From positions 1-64,000 of the forward strand of contig JAEXYZ010000039.1 of NCBI GenBank assembly GCA_023405135.1: a DNA stretch of 64,000 bases, in the 5' to 3' direction. Shown one piece after another: positions 42,895 to 51,066 of this stretch; positions within the stretch are counted from its first letter, which is position 1, and every line of letters starts with the position of its first letter. A program made the position numbers and the translations under genes. This DNA is from Bacillota bacterium (GTDB lineage: Bacteria > Bacillota > Bacilli > Bacillales_A > Planococcaceae). The notes beneath the pieces were generated by a model that saw nothing but the letters and a program-made list of their open reading frames with translations, made no database searches and had not been told where the DNA came from.

Positions 42895-43428
42895 ATGAAT
42901 ACAAAAAATCTTGTTTTAATGGCGCTTTTAGTTGGTGTAGGGGCAGCACTTTATTTAATTATCCCAGGCTATGGCGAAGGGATGAAGCCAGACTTTATGT
43001 TAACAATGATGTTTATTGGAATATTACTATTCCCTACCTTTAAGGAAACATTTTTATTAGCAATTACAACTGGCGTACTTTCTGGATTATTTTCATCATT
43101 CCCTGGTGGATTTTTCCCAAATATAATTGATAAAGTAGTTACAGGGCTAGTTTTCTTTATTGTTGTTGTTGTATTACGTCATTTTGCACAAAAGATTGCA
43201 GTAGGAACTGTTTTAGTTGGCTTAGGAACGCTTCTTTCTGGAGCAACCTTCTTATCAATGGCATTAATATTAGCAGGTTTACCTGGTGGCGCTACATTTA
43301 GTGCATTATACATTGCTGTAGTTTTACCAGCTGTCGCTTTAAATGCAATTGCATTTATTATTATCTACCCAATTATCACAAACCTATTAAAACGCTCAAA
43401 CTTTAACACATCTGTGTCACAAGCGTAA
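42895..43428 (+). CDS. trpP: Tryptophan transporter TrpP
   Basis: A 177-aa membrane protein with five to six hydrophobic segments, matching the TrpP (YhaG) family at the N-terminus (NLVLMALLVGVGAALYLIIPGYGEGMKP) and in the block FSSFPGGFFPNIIDK. It is the likely high-affinity tryptophan importer. It lies between hit and the yhaH-scoC genes as in B. subtilis. GAGGAG precedes ATG 42895. Confidence 0.93.
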   Translation: MNTKNLVLMALLVGVGAALYLIIPGYGEGMKPDFMLTMMFIGILLFPTFKETFLLAITTGVLSGLFSSFPGGFFPNIIDKVVTGLVFFIVVVVLRHFAQKIAVGTVLVGLGTLLSGATFLSMALILAGLPGGATFSALYIAVVLPAVALNAIAFIIIYPIITNLLKRSNFNTSVSQA

Positions 43429-43430
43429 AT

Positions 43431-43476
43431 AAAAAGTGTAGACAAAGTTTTTCTTAAATCTTTGTCTACACTTTTT
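43431..43476 (+). terminator. trpP terminator
   Basis: AAAAGTGTAGACAAAG / CTTTGTCTACACTTTT is a perfect 16-bp stem with a 12-nt loop and flanking A and T runs. Confidence 0.92.
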
Positions 43477-43568
43477 GTAATCCCGTAATCAAATAACGCA
43501 CTGTATTCGCAACAGGTATATACAAAGAACACTGCTATTGCGTACGTACCTTATGCTCGATAAGTATA

Positions 43569-43606
43569 AAAATCCACGTATTTATGAACTCGTGGATTTT
43601 ATTTTT
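43569..43606. terminator. Orphan terminator hairpin
   Basis: AAAATCCACG / CGTGGATTTT plus TTTTTTT forms a good terminator on the plus strand, also usable on the minus strand. trpP already has its own terminator 95 bp before, so this one serves an unseen transcript, perhaps a small RNA in 43480-43605. No open frame with a ribosome-binding site lies in between. Confidence 0.65.
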
Positions 43607-43759
43607 TTATATAAAAGTAATTGTATATGAAATCGAATATTGAATGAAATAGGCTGAGCCAGCTAAATTTAACGTAGGAGAATCGTAACCATAATAAATA
43701 TAGTCTTGTGTATATAAATACAGTACCACACACTTGTAAGAAAGAGGAGAAGTTGACAT

Positions 43760-44150
43760 ATGAAAAAATTGTTTTTTTTGATAACTTTTGTACTAGCCAG
43801 TGGCTGTTCACACTTTTCATAATGCATTTTGGTTTACATCAAAGGAAAAAATAGAAATTGGAGATTATGTACATGTATGGAGTAAAAGTCCTCAAATATT
43901 AACATACCCTGGACAAGCAACTGCAACAAAGATAGTAATAGAAAAAGAAACAAAAGATGATAAAAATTTAACTACAAAGGAAGTATTAAAACGAGCCGTA
44001 AAAGAAATTGAAAATATAACTGGTGAGAAATATTACGCACCAATTTTAACAAAGATTGATTATGAAGAAAAAATAGATACATGGTTTGTAAGCTTTAAAA
44101 ATAACGATACAGAAACTGACTTAATCACAAAAATAAAAGATTACGAATAA
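43760..44150 (+). pseudogene. Frameshifted DUF3221-like lipoprotein
   Basis: ATG 43760, behind GAGGAG, opens a perfect lipoprotein signal peptide (MKKLFFLITFVLASGC) that stops after CSHFS at 43820. The rest continues in the +1 frame (43815-44150): FTSKEKIEIGDYVHVW and TYPGQATATKIVIEKE match the DUF3221 family of small Bacillus lipoproteins. Removing one base in the TTTT at 43814-43817 would join both parts. The expected N-terminal strands between lipobox and FTSKEK are also largely missing, so it is decayed rather than a sequencing slip alone. Confidence 0.75.
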
Positions 44151-44459
44151 TAATCTATATGATAAATTACGACGTTCTACTGTCTAAACTCCATAAGATC
44201 ACATTTAAACGCTAAACCCAATAATCGTTTAGTTTACCTTACATTTCCTTTTCATGTTAATTCTATTTCACTTCCTAATTTTAAAGTATTTATTATTTGG
44301 AGTTGAATATCCTATAGCCTTTTCGTATTTCTACTCCTCTTTTTTAATTTGTCGATCCATGGTTTAATATTGATTAGAATAGGAAATTTTTATATAGAAA
44401 GCAATCATCTATCACACATTAAGTAAAAACTATACAAATAAAATAAGGAGAGGATCAAT
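44151..44459. other. Gene-free stretch before yhaH
   Basis: AT-rich spacer without an open frame with a ribosome-binding site, RNA gene or clear terminator. Its 3' part carries a candidate sigma-B promoter (44362-44387). Confidence 0.5.
44362..44387 (+). promoter_or_regulatory. Candidate sigma-B promoter of yhaH
   Basis: GTTTAA (44362-44367), a 14-bp spacer and GGAAAT (44382-44387; consensus GGGWAW) lie 72 bp upstream of the yhaH start. YtxH-domain proteins are often general-stress proteins. Confidence 0.4.
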
Positions 44460-44849
44460 ATGCGAGGAAAACCATTTTTAATCGGATTATCAACAGGAGT
44501 TATTGGAGGTATAGCAGCTATTTTATTTACAACACCTCAATCTGGTAAACAAATTCGGTCAAATATTGTATCAAACGCTAAGCAAGCTAAAATTACATTA
44601 AGCGAAATGAAATCTCAAATTCATACAATAAAACAATCAATTTCCACATTAAATTATGAAGCGAAAAATAATATACCAAAAATAATTAATGACTTAAAAC
44701 ATTCAATTACCAATTTTAAGGATGACATTGAACCCGACACATTAAAGCTTAGAGAAGAAATAGAAGGATTGCAGAAAACCATTACAGAATTCGAGAATAA
44801 TTTATCAGAAATAAACAAAAAAAAGAAAAATGAACAAAGTAATATATAA
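44460..44849 (+). CDS. yhaH: YtxH domain-containing protein (YhaH-like)
   Basis: A 129-aa protein: N-terminal membrane segment GLSTGVIGGIAAILFTTPQSG with the YtxH motif (GxxxGxxxG followed by TPQSGKQIR), then a long charged, coiled-coil-prone tail (residues 40-128). YtxH proteins are small stress-related proteins of unknown mechanism. Good AGGAGAGG upstream. Between trpP and scoC as in B. subtilis. Confidence 0.85.
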   Translation: MRGKPFLIGLSTGVIGGIAAILFTTPQSGKQIRSNIVSNAKQAKITLSEMKSQIHTIKQSISTLNYEAKNNIPKIINDLKHSITNFKDDIEPDTLKLREEIEGLQKTITEFENNLSEINKKKKNEQSNI

Positions 44850-45018
44850 TTAATTTTACCTAAAAAACATCATCACACTAAATAACTTTCAATCATTTTT
44901 AAGCAATTTATAGCATTTTTTAGGCGGATTACAATTATTTAATTTTTCTAACTTTAAACTTTTTTCTTTTACTGCTATAATATTTTCATAATGTTAATGA
45001 AAGAAGAAGGTGATTGCT

Positions 45019-45573
45019 TTGTCTGATGAAAGTTACACAATGAAGGAAGCAATGCTTTATAGTCAAAGAATTGCTCAATTGTCTAAAGCACTTTGGAAAG
45101 CTGTAGAAAAAGACTGGCAACAATGGATTAAACCTTATGATTTAAACATCAACGAACATCATATTTTATGGATTTCTTACCATTTAAAGGGCGCATCTAT
45201 TTCAGATGTTGCTAGATTTGGTGTAATGCATGTTTCAACTGCTTTCAACTTTTCAAAAAAACTTGAAGAAAGAGGCTTATTGAAGTTTTCAAAACGTGAT
45301 GACGACAAAAGAAATACATATGTCGAACTCACTGAAGCAGGTGCTGACCTTATTTTACTAATGTATGATCACTATTACGATACACATCATTCAATCCTTG
45401 AAGGCTCACTAGCATTAAAAGAATTATATGGTAGATTCCCAGAGTTTTTAGATGTGATGGCGGTCATTCGTAACATTTATGGTGAAGATTTTATTGAAAT
45501 CTTTGAACGTTCATTTAAAAACTTTAAAGAATCTCTTGTTGAAGAAGTAGACACAGTTAGTGTTAAAAGATAA
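45019..45573 (+). CDS. scoC: MarR-type regulator ScoC (Hpr)
   Basis: A 184-aa transition-state regulator that represses extracellular protease, peptide transport and sporulation genes in B. subtilis. The central block LNINEHHILWISYHLKGASISDVARFG and the recognition helix MHVSTAFNFSKKLEERG are nearly identical to Hpr. The start is TTG 45019 (MSDESYTMKEAM) with AAGGTGA upstream; a GTG at 45010 lies in that site. A terminator follows. Confidence 0.94.
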   Translation: MSDESYTMKEAMLYSQRIAQLSKALWKAVEKDWQQWIKPYDLNINEHHILWISYHLKGASISDVARFGVMHVSTAFNFSKKLEERGLLKFSKRDDDKRNTYVELTEAGADLILLMYDHYYDTHHSILEGSLALKELYGRFPEFLDVMAVIRNIYGEDFIEIFERSFKNFKESLVEEVDTVSVKR

Positions 45574-45641
45574 ATAGATTACTTGATAAACTAAACATAC
45601 TTTGTTGAATGAATAATTTACAGAATGTCAAGAATTACTAC

Positions 45642-45671
45642 GAGTGTAGCGATACACTCTTTTTCTTTTTC
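45642..45671 (+). terminator. scoC terminator
   Basis: GAGTGTA-GCGA-TACACTC is a perfect 7-bp stem followed by TTTTTCTTTTTC. Confidence 0.85.
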
Positions 45672-45759
45672 AAATTTACGTTTATTTTCAAAAGTATAGC
45701 ATTTCACCTTTTTTTCATTTACAATATGTTCACTATCATCGTTAAAGGGGTCGTCCATT

Positions 45760-46302
45760 TTGCATTGTTGGAAAACAATTAACATTAAAACAGAGTATGG
45801 ATCTGCATGGTTATCAATCATTTCCGTCCTGTTATTTGTTATTATTTTTTCATTTTCATTTTTATTATTTGGTCAAATCCACCCTACCCTTTATCGTGAT
45901 GATTACTTTTGGCTTTTTGCATTATCCGTAATTTTGCTTTACCCAACACATAAAGTTGTCCATTATTTTTCATTATTTGAATATAGAAAATCTGTAAAAT
46001 TACGTATTCGAATTGATCATCAATTTATTCCAATTATTAGAATGCGTATTAAGACATTAATTCCAAAAAATCGTTATATATTAACATTGCTAGTTCCTTT
46101 TATTTTAATAAATAGTCTACTCATAATTCTCGTGTTAATTTTTCCGCAATATGCACACTATTTATGTTTGCTACTAGCATATCATTGTAGTATTTGCTTA
46201 ATTGACATACTATATGTTAAAAATTTACTACTCGCACCAAAAGATTCAGTAATTGAAGAGACACCAAAGGGTTATGAGATTTTAGTACCACCTACTATTT
46301 AG
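45760..46302 (+). CDS. DUF3267 family membrane protein
   Basis: A 180-aa protein starting MHCWKTINIK with four hydrophobic segments (about 17-37, 45-62, 108-130, 133-152). THKVVHYF between the second and third resembles the HExxH-like region of DUF3267 putative metalloproteases, but the Glu is absent, so activity is doubtful. Start TTG 45760 with AAGGGG about 10 nt upstream. Function unknown. It precedes another membrane protein and prsA. Confidence 0.75.
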   Translation: MHCWKTINIKTEYGSAWLSIISVLLFVIIFSFSFLLFGQIHPTLYRDDYFWLFALSVILLYPTHKVVHYFSLFEYRKSVKLRIRIDHQFIPIIRMRIKTLIPKNRYILTLLVPFILINSLLIILVLIFPQYAHYLCLLLAYHCSICLIDILYVKNLLLAPKDSVIEETPKGYEILVPPTI

Positions 46303-46374
46303 AAGTGTATTTGCTTGTGTTTATTTAACATTTTTTGTTATCCTTAAAGGAAGTGAAAGAGGGGAGGAATAGAC

Positions 46375-46560
46375 TTGCTACTTCTTGTCGTAGTGCTATT
46401 CTCGGTGTTTTATTTATTTCAGATTAATCGTATGACATATGCTCTTGTTATGCAAAAAGAAATACCAGAAGAAAAACATAAAAAAATATTCCGTACAATT
46501 AATGTACTTATCACAATTTTATTAGTTTCCTTTTATATAGAAGTTTCCGTTGCTATGTAA
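46375..46560 (+). CDS. Small membrane protein of unknown function
   Basis: A 61-aa protein with two membrane segments (residues 1-17 and 42-60) around a charged stretch MQKEIPEEKHKKIFR. TTG 46375 has GGGGAGG seven nt upstream, which makes the call credible. It lies 72 bp after the DUF3267 gene and may be co-transcribed. No family recognised. Confidence 0.65.
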   Translation: MLLLVVVLFSVFYLFQINRMTYALVMQKEIPEEKHKKIFRTINVLITILLVSFYIEVSVAM

Positions 46561-46587
46561 GTTACGGACTGCACTTCGCAACAAAGA

Positions 46588-46619
46588 TAAAAAGAGCTAA
46601 AGGCTTTTGCCTTTAGCTC
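46588..46619 (-). terminator. Terminator of the SscA/YjcZ-like gene
   Basis: GAGCTAAAGGC-TTTT-GCCTTTAGCTC is a perfect 11-bp stem; the minus strand continues with TTTTT. It may also end the plus-strand small membrane protein gene. Confidence 0.85.
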
Positions 46620-46648
46620 CAAGTTGTATTTACATATGTTGTTAATTA

Positions 46649-46756
46649 TTAGTAGATGAACGCTGCACCTACAATAATTAATAAGATGAATAATACAACT
46701 AATAGCGCGAATCCACTGCCGAAGCCATATCCGCCACCACCGTAGCTACCTCCCAT
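46649..46756 (-). CDS. YjcZ/SscA-like small spore protein
   Basis: A 35-aa peptide, MGGSYGGGGYGFGSGF followed by one hydrophobic helix ALLVVLFILLIIVG. This Gly/Tyr-rich head and membrane tail is typical of YjcZ-family sporulation proteins and of SscA, a spore-coat assembly peptide; as I recall sscA lies near prsA in B. subtilis. AAAGGGGGTG lies 6 nt before ATG 46756. On the minus strand CATAATATA (46787-46779) fits a sigma-K/sigma-E -10. Confidence 0.85.
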   Translation of the reverse strand: MGGSYGGGGYGFGSGFALLVVLFILLIIVGAAFIY

Positions 46757-46906
46757 CTCGACACCCCCTTTCAAAATCTATATTATGCACCTGTGTTCTT
46801 AGTACTTAGGCAAACGAACATGCAACCATTTTGTTTTTCAATCGTTTATGTTATAGTTACAATTGATTTAACTGATTTTATATGATGTTAGGAGAGTATA
46901 ATACCG

Positions 46907-47797
46907 ATGAAAAAACCATTATTAGCATTAACACTTGCTACTTCTGTCTTCACATTAGCTGCCTGTAACTCAGGTGATGAAGTAGTTGTATCATCAACTT
47001 ATGGCGATATTACAAAAGATCAATTTTACGAAGAGATTAAAACCCTTGCTGGAAATGCATTATTAGAACAGGTTGTCATTGAACAAATTCTTGAAAATAA
47101 CTACAAAGTTACAGATGAAGAAGTTGAAAAACAATTCGAATCTGTTAAAGAACAATATGGTGATTCTTTTGCATCTGTTTTAGAAGCAAACGGTTTATCT
47201 GAAAAAGCATTCAAAGATAATGTTCGTTTCTCACTTCTACAAGAAAAAGCTACAAAAGATGTTGAAGTTACAGACGAAGAAATTAAAAACTATTATGAAC
47301 AAGCAAAATATGAATTAAATGGACGTCATATTTTAGTGGCTGATGAAGCAACTGCAAAAGAAGTAGTTGAAAAGCTTAAAAATGGTGGAGATTTCGCAAA
47401 ATTAGCCGAAGAATATTCTCAAGATGGTTCAGCTTCTAACGGTGGCGAACTAGGTTGGTTTACTGTAGGTACAATGGTTCCTGAATTTAACGATGCAGCG
47501 TACGCATTAGAATTAAATGAAATAAGTGAACCAGTTAAATCAGAATTTGGTTACCATATTATTCAAATTACGGACAAGCGTGAAGTGAAAGATTACGGTA
47601 CTTTAGAAGAGAAAAAAGATGAAATTAAAGATGCAATTGCAGCTACTAAAGGTGATTGGAATACAAAAATCGCTCAGTTAGTAAAAGACGCTAAAGTTGA
47701 AATTAAAGACGAAGACTTAAAAGCAGCTTTAGATCATTATTTAGCATCCCAAGAAGATCAAGCTAAAGAAGATACTAAAGAAGAGGCTAAAAAATAA
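46907..47797 (+). CDS. prsA: Foldase lipoprotein PrsA
   Basis: A 296-aa extracytoplasmic peptidyl-prolyl isomerase that folds exported proteins at the membrane-wall interface. Signal peptide with lipobox LAAC (residues 17-20), N-terminal SurA-like helical segment, central parvulin (PPIC) domain about 135-225 (GRHILVADEATAKEV, DGSASNGGELGWFTVGTMVPEF, SEFGYHIIQITDKR) and a charged C-terminal tail. Same neighbourhood as B. subtilis prsA next to scoC and yhaM. Confidence 0.97.
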   Translation: MKKPLLALTLATSVFTLAACNSGDEVVVSSTYGDITKDQFYEEIKTLAGNALLEQVVIEQILENNYKVTDEEVEKQFESVKEQYGDSFASVLEANGLSEKAFKDNVRFSLLQEKATKDVEVTDEEIKNYYEQAKYELNGRHILVADEATAKEVVEKLKNGGDFAKLAEEYSQDGSASNGGELGWFTVGTMVPEFNDAAYALELNEISEPVKSEFGYHIIQITDKREVKDYGTLEEKKDEIKDAIAATKGDWNTKIAQLVKDAKVEIKDEDLKAALDHYLASQEDQAKEDTKEEAKK

Positions 47798-47804
47798 ATT
47801 TTAA

Positions 47805-47842
47805 AGTTAAAGCCATTTCTGACTTTAGCTACACTCTTTTTC
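47805..47842 (+). terminator. prsA terminator
   Basis: AGTTAAAGCC / GACTTTAGCT form a 10-bp stem with one mismatch and one wobble, followed by CTCTTTTTC. Confidence 0.65.
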
Positions 47843-47870
47843 ATTTTCTAATCATTTAGAAGCAACTAGC

Positions 47871-47965
47871 CAGACTGTCTTGAAAACGCTTGTCAGACAG
47901 TTTACTCTGCATCGAAAGCGAAGCGGCAGGTACAACGCAGTATGAAAGCGTTTGTCAACAGTCTG
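47871..47965. repeat. 95-bp imperfect palindromic element
   Basis: CAGACTGT (47871) and ACAGTCTG (to 47965) bound the element. Inside, TTGAAAACGCTTGTCA and, read from the other side, TTGACAAACGCTTTCA pair; further in TACTCTGC and GCAGGTA pair. The whole folds into one long imperfect hairpin. It has no open frame. It could be a miniature mobile element or a structured RNA end; a terminator (47967-48003) adjoins it. Confidence 0.6.
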
Positions 47966-47966
47966 A

Positions 47967-48003
47967 GGTGGACAGAAAGTAAGATTTCTGCCCACCTTTT
48001 TCA
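47967..48003 (+). terminator. Second terminator after prsA
   Basis: AGGTGGACAGAAA / TTTCTGCCCACCTTTTT is a strong stem (one mismatch) followed by T5; plus-strand orientation. Confidence 0.82.
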
Positions 48004-48004
48004 T

Positions 48005-48334
48005 TTAAATTTTCTTTACAAACTCTGACTTTAATTTCATTGCTCCAAAACCATCAATTTTGCAGTCAATATTATGATCACCTTCAACTAATCGGATATT
48101 TTTTACTTTCGTTCCGATTTTTAAAGTAGATGAACTTCCCTTTACTTTTAAATCTTTAATAACTGTAACTGTATCCCCATCAGTTAATACATGTCCGTTT
48201 GCATCTTTCACGACTAGACCTTCTTCAACTAATTCCTCTCCAGACCATTCATATGCACATTCTGGGCAAACAAAAAGCTCCCCATCCTGGTATGTATATT
48301 CTGAGTTACACTTCGGGCAATTTGGTAAATTCAA
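48005..48334 (-). CDS. PhnA/YjdM-type zinc-ribbon protein
   Basis: A 109-aa protein: N-terminal zinc ribbon (CPKCNSEYTYQDGELFVCPEC, Cys pairs at residues 6/9 and 23/26) followed by a PhnA C-terminal beta domain (VVKDANGHVLTDGDTVTVIKDL, LKIGTKVKNIRLVEGDHNIDCKI). The family was named for phosphonate genes, but no phosphonate pathway is present here and the family function is unknown. Confidence 0.88.
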   Translation of the reverse strand: MNLPNCPKCNSEYTYQDGELFVCPECAYEWSGEELVEEGLVVKDANGHVLTDGDTVTVIKDLKVKGSSSTLKIGTKVKNIRLVEGDHNIDCKIDGFGAMKLKSEFVKKI

Positions 48335-48445
48335 TTTAAATATCCTCCATTTTCCTTTTATAAAACCGCTTCTAGTATATATGAGCCTATATTACTTTTC
48401 AATTATTTATAAAAAATAGGGTCGCTAAGGTTAGCAAATAAAGTA

Positions 48446-48470
48446 AAAGACACCCCATATGGGATGCCTA
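48446..48470 (-). terminator. yhaM terminator
   Basis: On the minus strand GGCATCCCATATGGGGTGTC is a near-perfect palindrome followed by TTTTACTTTATT. Confidence 0.6.
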
Positions 48471-48476
48471 AATCGG

Positions 48477-49415
48477 TTATTCAATTGTTGGCTTATAGAA
48501 TGAGCGATTGTCCAACGCGAAAAGTCTCTCTGTAAATTCACCAGGTTTAGTTTTAGATAATGCCCTAGTTAACATATTCATTTTCGCGTCAATATTATCA
48601 ATGTAATGCAAAATTTCTGCCTCTTGGATCATTGGCTTTTTCGGGCTTCCCCATTCCTCTTTACCATGATGAGAAAGTACAATATGTTGTAATATGATCA
48701 CTTCCTCGCCTTCAATACCTAATTCTTTTGCCGCTTGACCAATTTCATCAACCATAATCGTAATATGGCCTAATAAATTCCCTTCAACTGTATATGAAGT
48801 TGCGATTGGGCCTGTTAACTCCTTTACTTTGCCTATATCATGTAATATGACTCCCGCATATATTAAGTCTCGATTTAATGTTGGATAAAGGTCACAAATT
48901 GCCTTACCAAGACGTAACATTGACACAACATGGTCAAGTAAACCAGAAGCGTAATCATGATGGTTTTTAGAAGCTGCTGGAAAAACAATTAATTCAGGCT
49001 GATACTTTTTAATTAAATATCTAGTAATTCGAGAAATATTTGGATTTTTAATTTCAAAGAAAAATTGTGTTAATTCATCATAAAGTTCCTCTTTTGGTGT
49101 CGTAGAAGAAGGTAGTAAATCATTAATTTGAATTCCTTCATCAGCCTTCGCCACTCTAATTTGCTTAATACGAAGTTGATTTTTCCCCCTGTAATCATGA
49201 ATTTCTCCACCAATATGGACAATTACTTCCGGTTGGTACATTTTTTCATGCTCTTCATTCGTATCCCAAAGCTTAGCTTCAATATCCCCACTCTTATCTT
49301 GTAAGATGAGTGTCATGAAAGGTTTACCTACTGTTGTAACTCCTTTTATCGCTTGTTTAATTAATAAAAATTGATTAACTGGTTCACCCGCTTGGAGTTG
49401 TGTGATTCCTTTCAT
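48477..49415 (-). CDS. yhaM: 3'-5' exoribonuclease YhaM
   Basis: A 312-aa nuclease of RNA and single-stranded DNA. An N-terminal OB fold (residues 10-95; FMTLILQDKSGDIEAKLWD) binds nucleic acid; the C-terminal HD domain has GLLDHVVSMLRLG and ILHDIGKVKEL metal-binding motifs and LSHHGKEEWGSP. The start is ATG 49415 (MKGITQLQ), nine nt after AAAGGAG; a TTG at 49421 is in frame. Confidence 0.94.
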   Translation of the reverse strand: MKGITQLQAGEPVNQFLLIKQAIKGVTTVGKPFMTLILQDKSGDIEAKLWDTNEEHEKMYQPEVIVHIGGEIHDYRGKNQLRIKQIRVAKADEGIQINDLLPSSTTPKEELYDELTQFFFEIKNPNISRITRYLIKKYQPELIVFPAASKNHHDYASGLLDHVVSMLRLGKAICDLYPTLNRDLIYAGVILHDIGKVKELTGPIATSYTVEGNLLGHITIMVDEIGQAAKELGIEGEEVIILQHIVLSHHGKEEWGSPKKPMIQEAEILHYIDNIDAKMNMLTRALSKTKPGEFTERLFALDNRSFYKPTIE

Positions 49416-49625
49416 AAGCAAAAACTCCTTTATTCTTTTATTACTTTTAATTCACATTCACCATCTCTATTGTAACATGGAACACATCCTAAACGATTGA
49501 AAACATAAAGAACCCTTTAAAACTACTATTCTTTATGTTTATATCGGCTCCACATCTTTTTTCATGAATTATTCCAATATATTATGTATAATGTAAATAT
49601 CTTCTATCTAAAGGGGTTGGATACT

Positions 49626-49811
49626 ATGGAGAACTATCGTTTCACTGCATTTAAAAAAACAGGGGAAGTTTTATTTGATGAGGTGTGGACTTTTGAAAAT
49701 GAAGTACTTGCAAAAGTAGAAGGACAAAGGAAAATTGAAGAATTAGCTGTAGCAGATAAAACTCATCGTCTTGTGAATTCTTCTGGGAAATTAATTTTGT
49801 TTCATGTATAA
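49626..49811 (+). CDS. YhzD-like small protein
   Basis: A 61-aa protein, MENYRFTAFKKTGEVLFDE ... KTHRLVNSSGKLILFH, which resembles B. subtilis YhzD, a neighbour of yhaM. The chosen ATG 49626 has AAAGGGG upstream; an in-frame ATG at 49584 would add a non-conserved leader across that site. No membrane segment. Function unknown. Confidence 0.75.
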   Translation: MENYRFTAFKKTGEVLFDEVWTFENEVLAKVEGQRKIEELAVADKTHRLVNSSGKLILFHV

Positions 49812-49944
49812 AGCTAGTTGAGATTTGAGTGATCATTTCTCAAAATAAGATGATATTGTGATAAATTAAAACGATAACTTCACAAATATAAGCGTATTAT
49901 AAAAAATTACAGGCAATCCGAGTTTTGGATCGCCTGTACATTTT

Positions 49945-50727
49945 TTATTTTCCTTTAAACTGCTGCGTACGTTTTTCTATGAAAGCTTTAATTCCTTCTA
50001 AGTGATCTTCTGTTTTTCTCATTTTCATTTGCGCAGCGGCTTCCATTTGTAACACTTTTTGAAGCTCTGGCAGTTTTTGAGCATGTAAAATTGCTTTTGT
50101 TTCAAGTATCGCTAAGATAGGAGTTGCAAGGAATTTAGCAACAATTTGGTCTACTGTAGCCTCTGTCTCTCCTTCTCCAACGATGTGATCAATTAACCCT
50201 AACTCTAATGCTTCTTTTGGTTCCATAATGTTTCCTTGCCAAATTAATTGCTTCGCTTTAGCTACACCTACCCGTTCTTTCATAAAGAAATGTCCGCCAC
50301 CATCTGGGACAAGGCCTATTCCGATAAAATTCATTGCCAGCTTACTTTTTTCCTCTGCTACAATTACATCGCATCCCAGTGCCATGCTAAAGCCTAACCC
50401 AGCAGCAGCACCTTGTATTTGAGCAACTGTCACCATTGGAAGTTGATACAAAGCTAGTACCATTCGAGTGATGTAGCCCATAATAATTTCAAAGTCTACT
50501 GGATCGCCTGATGTTAACATCATCTTGATATCTCCACCAGCTGAAAACATTTTTCCATCGCCCTTAATTACTAAAATTTGAACTTCAGGATTATCCTTTA
50601 AAAACTCGAAACAATCCGCCAATTCTTGCATCATTAATAAATTCATTGCATTCGCAACTTTTGGTCTGTTAAACGTTAATGTTGCACGTCTATCAGCAAT
50701 TTCTACTTTTATCGTTTCATATGCCAC
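49945..50727 (-). CDS. Enoyl-CoA hydratase/isomerase family protein (YhaR-like)
   Basis: A 260-aa crotonase-fold protein. Oxyanion-hole and active-site segments FSAGGDIKMM and QGAAAGLGFSMALGCDVIVA are present, along with FIGIGLVPDGGGHFF. The catalytic Glu seen in many true hydratases is replaced in the DGGG loop region, so the reaction is uncertain. It resembles B. subtilis YhaR. Start GTG 50727 has GGGGG nine nt upstream; a TTG at 50736 is also in frame. Confidence 0.88.
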   Translation of the reverse strand: MAYETIKVEIADRRATLTFNRPKVANAMNLLMMQELADCFEFLKDNPEVQILVIKGDGKMFSAGGDIKMMLTSGDPVDFEIIMGYITRMVLALYQLPMVTVAQIQGAAAGLGFSMALGCDVIVAEEKSKLAMNFIGIGLVPDGGGHFFMKERVGVAKAKQLIWQGNIMEPKEALELGLIDHIVGEGETEATVDQIVAKFLATPILAILETKAILHAQKLPELQKVLQMEAAAQMKMRKTEDHLEGIKAFIEKRTQQFKGK

Positions 50728-50799
50728 AAACCCCAACCCCCAATATATTAATGAATCTTCATTCAGTAACTATATTCAATCTTATATTACATTTTTCCT

Positions 50800-51066
50800 T
50801 TATTTACTTAAATATTTCCCAACTTGCCTACCTGTAAACAAGCAACCTCCAACAAAAGTACCTTCCAATGATCGATATCCGTGAACACCTCCACCGCCAA
50901 ATCCACTCACTTCCCCAGCTGCAAAGAGTCCTTGAATAGGCTCCTCAGCTTCATTTAGCACTTGTCCATTTAAGTTCGTCTGCAATCCACCTAAAGTTTT
51001 TCTTGTTAACAGATTAAGTCTTACAGCAATTAACGGTCCATTTTGTGGATCAAGCTGAATTCTCCC
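50800..51066 (-). pseudogene. Remnant of a KstD-like FAD-binding dehydrogenase
   Basis: About 88 codons of the C-terminus of a flavoprotein of the 3-ketosteroid dehydrogenase/fumarate reductase class: QLDPQNGPLIAVRLN, TRKTLGGLQTNLNGQVL and GLFAAGEVSGFGGGGVHGYR, ending LFTGRQVGKYLSK. Family members have about 500 residues with an N-terminal GxGxxG FAD motif; that part is absent. Upstream of 51067 the similarity ends at once and no start or ribosome-binding site is seen, so it is a 5'-deleted relic. Confidence 0.8.

Noticed and set aside
45618..45821. Minus-strand open frame behind scoC
   Set aside because: It overlaps the scoC terminator and the start of the plus-strand DUF3267 gene and has no ribosome-binding site.
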